From Bacillota bacterium (lineage in GTDB: Bacteria > Bacillota > Clostridia > Lachnospirales > WQUN01): a stretch of DNA of 6,490 nucleotides. A program made the translations under genes and the position numbers. Of this stretch, positions 1-5,225 are shown one piece after another. The notes beneath the pieces are model-generated. The model saw nothing but the letters and a program-made list of their open reading frames with translations. It was not told the DNA's origin and did no database searches. The first letter of the stretch is position 1, and each line of letters starts with the position of its first letter. The stretch covers positions 1 to 6,490 of the forward strand of contig WQUN01000059.1 of NCBI GenBank assembly GCA_009782085.1. Reading direction: 5' to 3'.

Positions 1-221
1 ATACGGGGTATGTCCTCGGATTGGCTGGCGCGCTGTGCGGAATTTTCGGATTATGCGGCATAATAAATCTCAGAGGGGATTTTGAAAGGCAGGTCCTTAT
101 ATACAAAATCAACGCCAGGGGCCGGCTGTACTTCATTTCGTTCGTCTGGCCGGCGGCGGCGTTTATTTTTGCAAGGCCCGTATGGGCGGTCGTCAGGCCG
201 GCCATATTGAAACGGAAGTAA
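1..221 (+). CDS. DUF2953 family protein, C-terminal fragment (partial at 5' end)
   Basis: This is the 3' end of a gene whose start lies upstream of the window. The first complete codon is at position 3, the frame stays open to a TAA at 219-221, and 72 residues are visible. The fragment starts with a hydrophobic glycine-rich stretch (LAGALCGIFGLCGII). It continues with DFERQVLIYKINARGRLYF and a second hydrophobic stretch (FVWPAAAFIFARPVW), then ends in a basic tail (ILKRK). The phrase 'F..evl.y.i...gr.y.i' followed by a hydrophobic helix resembles the end of DUF2953 proteins (B. subtilis YtfI type). That family lies directly upstream of gerW/ytfJ in many spore formers, as here with a 24-nt gap. 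Its biochemical role is unknown. The family call rests on a short fragment plus gene order. The apparent TTG start at 21 is not a real start, because the frame is open to the window edge. Confidence 0.6.
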   Translation, partial: TGYVLGLAGALCGIFGLCGIINLRGDFERQVLIYKINARGRLYFISFVWPAAAFIFARPVWAVVRPAILKRK

Positions 222-245
222 TCACTCGAAAGGGATGGTAAAGTT

Positions 246-674
246 ATGGGCGAAGGATTGAGCGCGAGCCTGGAGGGGCTGTTCAACCAGATGGAGAGGT
301 TTGTCACCTCCAAAACCGTCGTGGGCGAGCCGGTGGAAATCGGCGGCGTCATTTTGATTCCTCTGGTGGAGGTGACGTTTGGCGTGGGCGCGGGCGTGAC
401 CAGCACGGCCGGGACAGACGAGAAGGGCAAGAGCGGCAAGGAGTTCGGCGGCGGCGCGCTGGGCGGCAAGATCACGCCGAGCGCCGTGGTCGTGGTGATG
501 AACGGGACCGTTCAGATGGTCAACGTGAAGAACCAGGAGAGCGTGAACAAGCTGATCGACATGGTGCCGGGGATACTGTCGAAGTTCAACCTGGGCTCCA
601 TCTTCGGCAAAAAGGACAAAAAGGACGCCGAAAAGGAACTTGACAAAGCGGTTGATGCGGAGAGCGGGCTGTAG
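246..674 (+). CDS. ytfJ: GerW family sporulation protein (YtfJ)
   Basis: This 142-residue protein matches the GerW/YtfJ sporulation family in length and pattern. An N-terminal helix (residues 5-20, LSASLEGLFNQMERF) is followed by TVVGEPVEIGGVILIPLVEV (24-43) and a glycine-rich stretch with FGVGAG (45-50). Next come FGGGALGGKITPSAVVVV (67-84) and a C-terminal amphipathic segment VNKLIDMVPGIL. The last 25 residues are a charged lysine/aspartate tail. No signal peptide or membrane segment is seen. In B. subtilis YtfJ is made during sporulation, and GerW-type proteins affect germination or spore assembly; the molecular activity is unknown. The ATG at 246 has AAAGGG at 229-234, a slightly long spacing. 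The gene lies 24 nt after the DUF2953 fragment and is probably cotranscribed with it. No terminator sits right behind it; the first strong one is at 855-886. Confidence 0.9.
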   Translation: MGEGLSASLEGLFNQMERFVTSKTVVGEPVEIGGVILIPLVEVTFGVGAGVTSTAGTDEKGKSGKEFGGGALGGKITPSAVVVVMNGTVQMVNVKNQESVNKLIDMVPGILSKFNLGSIFGKKDKKDAEKELDKAVDAESGL

Positions 675-720
675 AGTAAAAGGCAATGTCAACAGGTTAA
701 GGATAAGCCTACGGGTTGTT

Positions 721-788
721 CGGTCGGGGATGGAACCCCTACCCTACGAGGAATGTGGCTTTGTAGCTGCGGGTTCCATCCCGCACCG
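721..788. repeat. Long near-perfect hairpin, unassigned
   Basis: The 12-nt arm GGGATGGAACCC (727-738) is perfectly complementary to GGGTTCCATCCC (771-782). The stem continues outward after a 2x2 mismatch with CGGT (721-724) against ACCG (785-788). The 32-nt apical part (739-770) contains a further CTAC/GTAG pairing. No uridine run follows, so it is not an intrinsic terminator by itself. Two readings are possible: a folded RNA transcribed beyond gerW, or one of the GC-rich palindromic intergenic repeats common in Clostridia. The minus-strand text GTAGGGGTTCCATCCCC resembles the TGTAGGGC... unit of the element at 5379-5564, which favours the repeat reading. I do not recognise a named RNA family. 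Confidence 0.55.
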
Positions 789-790
789 AT

Positions 791-855
791 TATACCGGAG
801 GGCGAAAACATTAACCTCCTCATGTTGCCGGTAAATGCTTTCTGCATCCGATATA
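791..855 (+). repeat. 65-nt hairpin element, copy A (anti-SD loop)
   Basis: The same 65-nt element occurs on the opposite strand at 5226-5290; a gapless alignment by eye gives 53 of 65 identities. It folds as one long hairpin. The outer stem pairs 791-794 and 796-799 with 847-850 and 852-855. The middle stem pairs 804-812 (GAAAACATT) with 834-842 (AATGCTTTC), with one A-C mismatch. The upper stem pairs 814-816 with 830-832. The loop contains TCCTCATGTTG, and together with the top of the stem it reads CCTCCTCATG, complementary to a Shine-Dalgarno core. The element abuts the intrinsic terminator at 855-886. It may be a small regulatory RNA hairpin, a cis leader structure or a dispersed palindromic repeat; the sequence alone does not decide. 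Confidence 0.6.
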
Positions 856-886
856 AGCCGCCGCGAATTTTCGCGGCGGCTTTTTT
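855..886 (+). terminator. Rho-independent terminator
   Basis: The stem GCCGCCGCGA (857-866) pairs perfectly with TCGCGGCGGC (871-880) around an ATTT loop, and is followed by TTTTTT (881-886). AA before and TT after the stem extend it. It ends transcription coming from gerW or from the structured region 690-855, and isolates this from the walJ promoter that follows directly. Confidence 0.93.
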
Positions 887-890
887 CCAG

Positions 891-919
891 TTGCGCCGTG
901 TATGAAAAGCGTTTATACT
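891..919 (+). promoter_or_regulatory. Sigma-A type promoter for walJ-rlmH
   Basis: A -35 box TTGCGC (891-896) is separated by exactly 17 nt from a -10 box TATACT (914-919). It lies just after the terminator at 855-886 and ahead of walJ, so transcription would start near 926 with a leader of about 60 nt. The TATACT box matches the consensus at 5 of 6 positions, and the -35 at 4 of 6. Confidence 0.7.
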
Positions 920-940
920 GAATCGGATTAATGCCGATTC
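920..940 (+). promoter_or_regulatory. Inverted repeat at the walJ transcription start
   Basis: GAATCGG (920-926) and CCGATTC (934-940) form a perfect 7-bp inverted repeat with a 7-nt spacer. It begins one base after the -10 box of the walJ promoter and so spans the expected start site. It could be an operator for a dimeric regulator or a short 5' leader hairpin. No regulator can be named. Confidence 0.35.
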
Positions 941-985
941 GGATTTATGCGCGGTTATGTCATTTTCATGAGGAGAATCCACCCA

Positions 986-1786
986 ATGCCCGTGACTTTC
1001 TGCCCCATCGCCAGCGGTTCCGGCGGGAACTGCGCCTACGTCGGCGCGGGGGATACGCATATCCTGATCGACGCCGGGATAAGCGGCAGGCGCGTGGAGG
1101 ACGGCCTCCGCGAGCTCGGCGTGGACTGCGCCAGGGTTTCGGCGGTCTTTGTCACCCACGAGCACGTCGACCACGTCTCCGGCCTGGGCATACTGGCCAG
1201 GCGGTACGGGTTCACGATCTACGCCACGTCCAAGACCTGGCGCTATTTCGAGCGGCACGACACTTTGGGCCGTCTCTCCCGCGAACGGGCCCGGACGCTG
1301 GAGCCCGGGGAACGGCTGTCCGTTGGCTGCGTCGAGGTCGAGCCGTTCAACATCCCCCACGACTCGTCCGAACCCGTCGGTTACTGCTTTTACGCCGGGG
1401 GGCACAAGATTTTCGTCGGCACGGACATCGGCTCCGTTACCGACGAAGTCCGCCGGAACATATCCGGGGCGTCCGTGGTTCTTCTCGAAAGCAACCACGA
1501 CGTGGAGATGCTCGTCAACGGCCGCTATCCCAAGAAATTAAAGGAACGCATCCTGGGCGAAAGAGGGCACCTGTCCAACGCGTCCGCCGGCCGCCTTCTG
1601 GCCGAATCCTTTTCGGACAAGCTGAAATACATATACCTGGGGCATTTGAGCAAGGAGAACAACCGCCCGCTGATAGCCCTGGACACCGTGAGCGGGATTT
1701 TAAGCGCGGCGGGCGGCTTCGCGAACGGCGCGAGCCTTTTGATCGCCGACAGAGACGGGCTGAGCGAGGCGGCGGTCCTGCCGTGA
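986..1786 (+). CDS. walJ: WalJ/YycJ family metallo-beta-lactamase fold hydrolase
   Basis: This 266-residue cytoplasmic protein belongs to the YycJ/WalJ branch of the metallo-beta-lactamase superfamily. These are predicted nucleases or hydrolases linked in Firmicutes to the WalKR cell-envelope system and to coordination of division with replication. Visible metal-site motifs are THEHVDH (residues 57-63), IPHD with H125, GTDIG with D147, LESNHD (167-172), GHLSN (194-198) and GHLSKENN (219-226). The N-terminus FCPIASGSGGNC is typical of the family. I chose the ATG at 986 because AGGAG (971-975) precedes it by 10 nt and the family start follows at once; ATGs at 947 and 968 lack a ribosome binding site. 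A promoter lies upstream at 891-919. The stop overlaps the rlmH start by 4 nt, so the two genes form an operon. No walRKHI genes are in the window, so a link to WalKR is inferred only from the family name. The substrate is unknown. Confidence 0.9.
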   Translation: MPVTFCPIASGSGGNCAYVGAGDTHILIDAGISGRRVEDGLRELGVDCARVSAVFVTHEHVDHVSGLGILARRYGFTIYATSKTWRYFERHDTLGRLSRERARTLEPGERLSVGCVEVEPFNIPHDSSEPVGYCFYAGGHKIFVGTDIGSVTDEVRRNISGASVVLLESNHDVEMLVNGRYPKKLKERILGERGHLSNASAGRLLAESFSDKLKYIYLGHLSKENNRPLIALDTVSGILSAAGGFANGASLLIADRDGLSEAAVLP

Positions 1787-2304
1787 TTGTGATCATATGC
1801 GTGGGGCGGCTGAAAGAGCGGTTTTTCACCGAGGGAACGGAGTATTATCGGAGCCAGTACGCCAATAGCTCCGCAATCGGCGGCGCAAGGAGCGGCTCCA
1901 TTAAAAACGGCCCGCTCCGGATCGTCGAAGTCCCGGACGAAAGCGCGCCGGAACGTCTTTCGGAGGCGCAGAAGCGCCAGATCAAAGAAAAAGAGGGCAA
2001 GGCCATTCTGAAACGGATCGGCGCCGCGACGACGGTCGTGGCGCTGGACATGAACGGCGAAAAATACTCAAAAGCGGAGATTCGTTCCTTGCTCCGCAGG
2101 CATTCCGGGGATATCGCCTTTGTAATCGGCGGAAGCCTGGGCCTGGGGCAAAACGTGCTGGAGCGGGCGGACTACAGGTGGAGCCTGTCGGCCATGACGC
2201 TGCCGCATCAGCTGGCGAGGATGGCGGCGGTGAGGGTGATTGCTTCTGAGATGGAGCGAATTCTACAAAACATAAATACCGCGCAGGGTGAGCGCCATGT
2301 ATGA
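1783..2304 (+). CDS. rlmH: RlmH-type 23S rRNA pseudouridine-1915 N3-methyltransferase, divergent
   Basis: RlmH is a SPOUT-class methyltransferase that uses S-adenosylmethionine to methylate pseudouridine 1915 in helix 69 of 23S rRNA on the assembled ribosome. Family marks are CVGRLKERFF near the N-terminus (6-15), VEVPDE (48-53) and KEKEGKAIL (68-76). The SPOUT knot follows as FVIGGSLGLG (113-122), RADYRWSLSAMTLPHQLAR (128-146). The start is a GTG at 1783 overlapping the walJ stop (GTGA); a GTG at 1789 is an alternative. The frame is open far upstream, but that part only shadows walJ. At 173 residues it is longer than the usual 155-160. About 13 extra residues (around 27-42) lie before VEVPDE. 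The usual end G-E-P-Y-H-K is replaced by GERHV, so the conserved terminal Pro-Tyr is missing. Activity is likely but less certain than for standard members. Confidence 0.85.
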   Translation: MIVIICVGRLKERFFTEGTEYYRSQYANSSAIGGARSGSIKNGPLRIVEVPDESAPERLSEAQKRQIKEKEGKAILKRIGAATTVVALDMNGEKYSKAEIRSLLRRHSGDIAFVIGGSLGLGQNVLERADYRWSLSAMTLPHQLARMAAVRVIASEMERILQNINTAQGERHV

Positions 2305-2333
2305 AAAAAAGCATAGCGGCGAAGCCGGCTGCG

Positions 2334-2339
2334 TATAAT
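2334..2339 (+). promoter_or_regulatory. Possible -10 box upstream of the glsB-like gene
   Basis: A perfect TATAAT lies 54 nt before the start codon at 2394, in the gap after rlmH. No good -35 box is found 16-18 nt upstream. It is either a weak or activator-dependent promoter, or chance in an AT-rich spot. No terminator is seen between rlmH and the next gene, so readthrough from the walJ-rlmH operon is equally possible. Confidence 0.35.
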
Positions 2340-2393
2340 TAGAAGGATAGAAGGCCGCGAAGGCCGGACAAATAAAACATCTGGAGGGAAAAC

Positions 2394-2657
2394 ATGCTGA
2401 TAACGCTGCTGCTTTGGGTGATTTTCGGAGCGCTGGTAGGCTGGATAGCCGGTAAACTGATGAAAAGCAATAATTCACTGCTGTTGAACATCATACTCGG
2501 GATCGTCGGTTCGCTGGTCGGCGGGTTTATCGCGTCGCGCCTTGGTTTCGCGGATTTCGGCGCGAAATTCAGCTTCAACATCGTCAACATAATCATTTCC
2601 GTCGCGGGGGCCTGCCTTGTGATTTTTATCGCGAGGCTGTTGACCCACAGGAAATAA
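2394..2657 (+). CDS. GlsB/YeaQ/YmgE family small membrane protein
   Basis: This 87-residue integral membrane protein belongs to the transglycosylase-associated (GlsB/YeaQ/YmgE) family, whose members are often stress-induced in bacteria. Three hydrophobic helices are visible at about residues 2-20, 29-50 and 62-82. The family pattern appears as WVIFGALVGWIAGKLMK (8-24), ILGIVGSLVGGFIAS (34-48) and a last helix ending in a basic tail (RLLTHRK). Length is normal for the family. The ATG at 2394 has an excellent GGAGGG (2383-2388) with 5-nt spacing. It lies 89 nt after rlmH on the same strand and converges with the regulator gene at 2757. Molecular function is unknown; despite the old name, no transglycosylase activity is shown for this family. 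Confidence 0.9.
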   Translation: MLITLLLWVIFGALVGWIAGKLMKSNNSLLLNIILGIVGSLVGGFIASRLGFADFGAKFSFNIVNIIISVAGACLVIFIARLLTHRK

Positions 2658-2690
2658 TTACGCCCGCGGGCATTGCAAAAACACGTAAAA

Positions 2691-2738
2691 GGGACGGTTT
2701 TCCTGAGCGCCTGACAGGCGCGCCGGGATTGCCGTCCC
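2691..2738. terminator. Long palindrome between convergent genes, probable terminator
   Basis: GGGACGG (2691-2697) pairs with CCGTCCC (2732-2738). Inside it are TCC/GGA and an apical stem GCGCCT (2707-2712) with AGGCGC (2716-2721) around a GAC loop. On the minus strand the stem is followed by TTTTACGTGTTTTT, suiting termination of the regulator gene at 2757. On the plus strand it is followed by an AT-rich ATTTATATCTTTATTTTT, so it may work both ways after the glsB-like gene. The GGGACGG...CCGTCCC design also resembles palindromic repeats scattered through clostridial genomes, so its origin may be a repeat used as a terminator. Confidence 0.6.
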
Positions 2739-2756
2739 ATTTATATCTTTATTTTT

Positions 2757-3167
2757 CTAGTCTTCCTCGTCGTCCGTTCCCTTTTGAACGGCGGCGTGAT
2801 TCAGGCTCCTGAGGTTTTTGATCACGCCGATGATGAAGTCGAATTCGCTGTCGCTGAAATCGACTATGAGACTGGCTATCTTGTCCTTTTTGGGATTGCC
2901 TTTGTTCTTTTTGCCCGGTTTGTCCTCCTCGAATTTAGTGTTCGGGCCGGGCCCGCTGTAGAAAAACGAATCGATGGACGTCTCCATGATATCCGCGAGT
3001 TTATAGAGCGTGTAAACGGTCGCGCCGCGGGAACCTCTCTCGATCAGCCCGACAAAACCCGACGTCAGCTGCAACAGCTCCGCGAGCTCGTCGATCGACA
3101 TTCCGCGGGACAGCCTTGCCTTGCGTATATTTCCGCCGATAGCCTTTTTGAGCCTTTCCTTAGTCAT
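2757..3167 (-). CDS. Cro/C1-type (XRE) helix-turn-helix transcriptional regulator
   Basis: This 136-residue DNA-binding protein has a Cro/C1 helix-turn-helix at about residues 7-66. The sequence runs IGGNIRKARLSRGMSIDELAELLQ, then TSGFVGLIERGSRGATVYTLYKLADIMETSIDSFF. The Q of the turn region is replaced by S-G-F, but the fold pattern I..ER G.R..t..tL.klA is clear. A lysine-rich linker (79-95) leads to a short acidic-hydrophobic domain (KIASLIVDFSDSEFDFIIGVIKNLR) that may mediate dimerisation. I chose the ATG at 3167 because GGAGGG lies 8 nt upstream and the domain begins right after it; the frame is open 25 codons further without a ribosome binding site. The gene has its own promoter at 3296-3325, surrounded by repeated CAAATTGT sites that may be its operators. 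It follows ftsH on the same strand across a 310-nt gap. Target genes are unknown. Confidence 0.88.
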   Translation of the reverse strand: MTKERLKKAIGGNIRKARLSRGMSIDELAELLQLTSGFVGLIERGSRGATVYTLYKLADIMETSIDSFFYSGPGPNTKFEEDKPGKKNKGNPKKDKIASLIVDFSDSEFDFIIGVIKNLRSLNHAAVQKGTDDEED

Positions 3168-3269
3168 ATCAAGTGCCCTCCGTATGCGCTCATTTTGTAT
3201 AAGGAAATGATAATACAATTCCTCTACGGGCAGAATACACAAATTGTAATGTTAGCTAGAATTCTTTTG

Positions 3270-3290
3270 GATTCAAGGGATTCAAATTGT
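3270..3290. promoter_or_regulatory. Putative operator, copy 1 (GATTCAAG-N4-TCAAATTGT)
   Basis: GATTCAAG (3270-3277) and TCAAATTGT (3282-3290) recur 40-42 nt away as GATTCAAG (3312-3319) and TCAAATTGT (3322-3330). This copy covers the expected transcription start of the minus-strand promoter at 3296-3325, where a bound repressor would block initiation. TCAAATTGT is close to the odd palindrome ACAA-A-TTGT seen at 3239-3247 and 3461-3469. Confidence 0.45.
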
Positions 3291-3295
3291 GCATG

Positions 3296-3325
3296 ATTAC
3301 AAAAAATCACAGATTCAAGTGTCAA
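3296..3325 (-). promoter_or_regulatory. Promoter for the XRE regulator gene
   Basis: Reading the minus strand, a perfect TTGACA (3325-3320) is followed after 18 nt by TGTAAT (3301-3296), one mismatch from TATAAT. Transcription would start near 3289, giving a leader of about 120 nt before the ATG at 3167. Repeats of CAAATTGT overlap the -35 box and the start site, suggesting autoregulation. Confidence 0.65.
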
Positions 3326-3330
3326 ATTGT
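3312..3330. promoter_or_regulatory. Putative operator, copy 2 (overlaps the -35 box)
   Basis: GATTCAAG (3312-3319), TG, TCAAATTGT (3322-3330) is the second copy of the bipartite repeat and overlaps the TTGACA -35 box of the minus-strand promoter. Single CAAATTGT sites lie at 3240-3247 and 3462-3469. The rest of the gap between the regulator and ftsH (3331-3477) is AT-rich. It holds a small inverted repeat ACGGT-TG-ACCGT (3387-3398) and no terminator that I can recognise. Confidence 0.45.
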
Positions 3331-3477
3331 ATAACTTTTTTGGAATCGGCGAAGGGAATATGACGGAAATGGCAACTAAATGAATGACGGTTGACCGTGA
3401 CAGGCTGATATATTTTCGATACTCAGAGTAAAAATGGAAAATAATTCTATATAAGGAATGACAAATTGTCCGAAATC

Positions 3478-5211
3478 TCACGCAATAAGCTCGTCCAGGG
3501 CCTTCTCGTCCAGGGTCTCGTGTTCCAGAAGGCTGGCGGCGATGCCCGACAGCGTTTTCTCACGGCTTCGGAGAGTAAACAGCGATTTTTCGTACAGGCT
3601 TCCGAGCAGCGCCTCGCACTCGCTTTTTTCCGTCTCTTTGTCATAGAAAAACCCGTCGCGCATGTTGAACTTTGTCACATAGTCACGCGCGATCTGCCTG
3701 ACCCGCTCGAGGTCGTTAGACGCGCCGGTGGTGACGTTTTCGGCGCCGAAGGCGATCTCCTCCGCCGCCCTGCCGGAAAACAGCATGATCATCTGGTTTT
3801 CCAGCTCTTTTTTGGTATAGTAGAGCTTGTCCGGAGGGATGCTGACCGTGAATCCGCCCGCGCCCTTCGTGCCCGGGATTATGCTTATCTTGGCCACGCT
3901 GTTCTCAGGCTGGAGCAGCTTGGAAGCCAGCGCGTGGCCCGCCTCGTGGTAGGCGGTTATCGCCCTTTCGCGCTCCTTGATCCCCGAGCGGTCCTTTTTC
4001 GGGCTCCCAGCGACTATTATATAGTAGGAATCGTTGATATCGCCGGCGGTTATCGTTTGCTCCCCTTTTTTTGCAGCTATTATCGCCGCCTCGTTCAGGA
4101 GGTTTTCGAGCATAGCCCCGCTGAAATACACGGTCTGCTTCGCGAGGGCCCCCAGATCCACGCCGGCGTCCAGCGGCTTGTTCCTGGCGTGGCAGCGGAG
4201 TATCTCCAGCCGCGCGGCGCAGTCCGGCAGGCCGATCTCTATCTGCCTGTCGAACCTCCCCGGGCGGAGCAGCGCCTCGTCGAGGGTGTCGAGCCTGTTG
4301 GTGGCGGCGATGACGACGATGCCGTCGCCCGAGGAAAAGCCGGACATCTCCGTCAGCAGAGCGTTCAGCGCGTGATCCCTTTCCTCGTTGCCGCCGCCGG
4401 GGTTGGCGCCCCGTTTCTTCGCCAGCGCGTCGATCTCGTCGATGAAGATGACGGCCTGGCCGGCCTCCCGCGCGGTCTTGAACAGCTCGCGGATGCGCCC
4501 CGCGCCGACGCCGACGTACATCTGCACGAAGTCGGAGCCGCTTACGGCGTAGAACGGTGCGCCGGCCTCGCCGGCGATCGCCTTCGCCATCAAGGTCTTG
4601 CCGGTTCCGGGGGGGCCGTAGAAGATGATCCCGCGGGGCATACGCGCGCCGTAAGAGGCGTATTTTCCCGGGTTTTTGATAAAGTCCACCACGTCGGCGA
4701 CGCTCTCCTTGGCCTCCAGGTTTCCGGCAATGTCGCCGAAACTCAGGCGCTTCATGTCGCCGGCGGTCACGTTTTCGGCGTTTAGCGCCATTTCGGAATG
4801 GGCCTTTTGGCCGCCGTTTTTGCTCCTCATGTGAAAAACCGCGTAGAATCCCGCCCCGAACAGCGCCAGCCAGAGCACGGAGCCGAGCGCGCCGGAGTTG
4901 ACCGCGCCGCCTTCCGTGACGGCAATGCCTTTCAGGAGCAGATCCTGCTTGAAGCCCGGATCTCTTGGGTTGTCCGTAACGTATGTAATGTCGGAGGAGT
5001 TTAGCTTGAACGTGAACTCGGAGGTGTCTCCCAGGCTTACTTCGGCGACCTCGCCGCCGTCGGCGGCGTTCAGGAAGTCCGTGTAGGTCATCCGGGTTTT
5101 CCCGCCCTGGCTCTTCGTAAACGCGGCGACGGCGATACCCAGCGCCACGGCGGTTATACAGGCGTATTTGATAAAGGCAGAGAGTTTTGGCTTCTTCATT
5201 TTGATTTTCAT
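3478..5211 (-). CDS. ftsH: FtsH-like ATP-dependent zinc metalloprotease (compact)
   Basis: This 577-residue membrane-anchored AAA+ protease of the FtsH family unfolds and degrades membrane and regulatory proteins. In order it has TM1 (11-31), a small extracytoplasmic region with MTYTDFL (41-47), TM2 (108-127) and the AAA+ module. The module shows Walker A GPPGTGKT (199-206), the pore loop FVQMYVGVGA (228-237), Walker B VIFIDE (254-259) and the second region of homology ATNRLDTLDEALLRPGRFDRQ (303-323). The M41 peptidase carries HEAGH (422-426) and TTGASNDL, whose D500 is the expected third zinc ligand. RAAEEI (481-486) is also conserved. All catalytic residues are present. It is shorter than typical FtsH (about 610-650) and lacks an extended C-terminal tail, so it may be a second, diverged paralog. 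I chose the ATG at 5211 because GGGGAG (5222-5217) lies 5 nt upstream; an ATG at 5259 has no ribosome binding site and lies in hairpin copy B. Confidence 0.9.
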   Translation of the reverse strand: MKIKMKKPKLSAFIKYACITAVALGIAVAAFTKSQGGKTRMTYTDFLNAADGGEVAEVSLGDTSEFTFKLNSSDITYVTDNPRDPGFKQDLLLKGIAVTEGGAVNSGALGSVLWLALFGAGFYAVFHMRSKNGGQKAHSEMALNAENVTAGDMKRLSFGDIAGNLEAKESVADVVDFIKNPGKYASYGARMPRGIIFYGPPGTGKTLMAKAIAGEAGAPFYAVSGSDFVQMYVGVGAGRIRELFKTAREAGQAVIFIDEIDALAKKRGANPGGGNEERDHALNALLTEMSGFSSGDGIVVIAATNRLDTLDEALLRPGRFDRQIEIGLPDCAARLEILRCHARNKPLDAGVDLGALAKQTVYFSGAMLENLLNEAAIIAAKKGEQTITAGDINDSYYIIVAGSPKKDRSGIKERERAITAYHEAGHALASKLLQPENSVAKISIIPGTKGAGGFTVSIPPDKLYYTKKELENQMIMLFSGRAAEEIAFGAENVTTGASNDLERVRQIARDYVTKFNMRDGFFYDKETEKSECEALLGSLYEKSLFTLRSREKTLSGIAASLLEHETLDEKALDELIA

Positions 5212-5225
5212 TTCATCTCCCCGTT

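Noticed and set aside
222..692. 156-codon minus-strand open frame opposite gerW
   Set aside because: It is His/Ala/Leu-rich shadow sequence; the plus strand has the family match and a start with ribosome binding site.
690..886. 6S RNA or signal recognition particle RNA
   Set aside because: The length and bulged-stem shape are loosely 6S-like, but I could not identify conserved 6S features, and the SRP core GGUCAGGUCCGGAAGG is absent.
689..1498. 269-codon minus-strand open frame across the gerW-walJ gap
   Set aside because: It lies antisense to walJ motifs and crosses the terminator, promoter and repeats.
931..1782. Open frame continuous with rlmH extending upstream to 931
   Set aside because: It overlaps walJ in another frame, is rich in Arg/Pro/Gly as expected for a GC-rich shadow, and has no RlmH-related sequence before 1783.
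2251..2340. Frameshift at the 3' end of rlmH restoring the normal C-terminus
   Set aside because: A TACCGCGC string in another frame could read Y-R-A, but it lies about 19 codons after QLAR where about 7 are expected, and no frame gives GEPYHK.
3239..3469. CRISPR-like array from the repeated CAAATTGT
   Set aside because: The repeat is only 8-9 nt (19-21 nt at two sites), the spacing is uneven, and no cas gene is present.
3466..4785. 439-codon open frame antisense to ftsH
   Set aside because: It is a shadow of the real gene; the minus strand carries complete AAA+ and zinc protease motifs, and the plus frame shows no recognisable domain or ribosome binding site.
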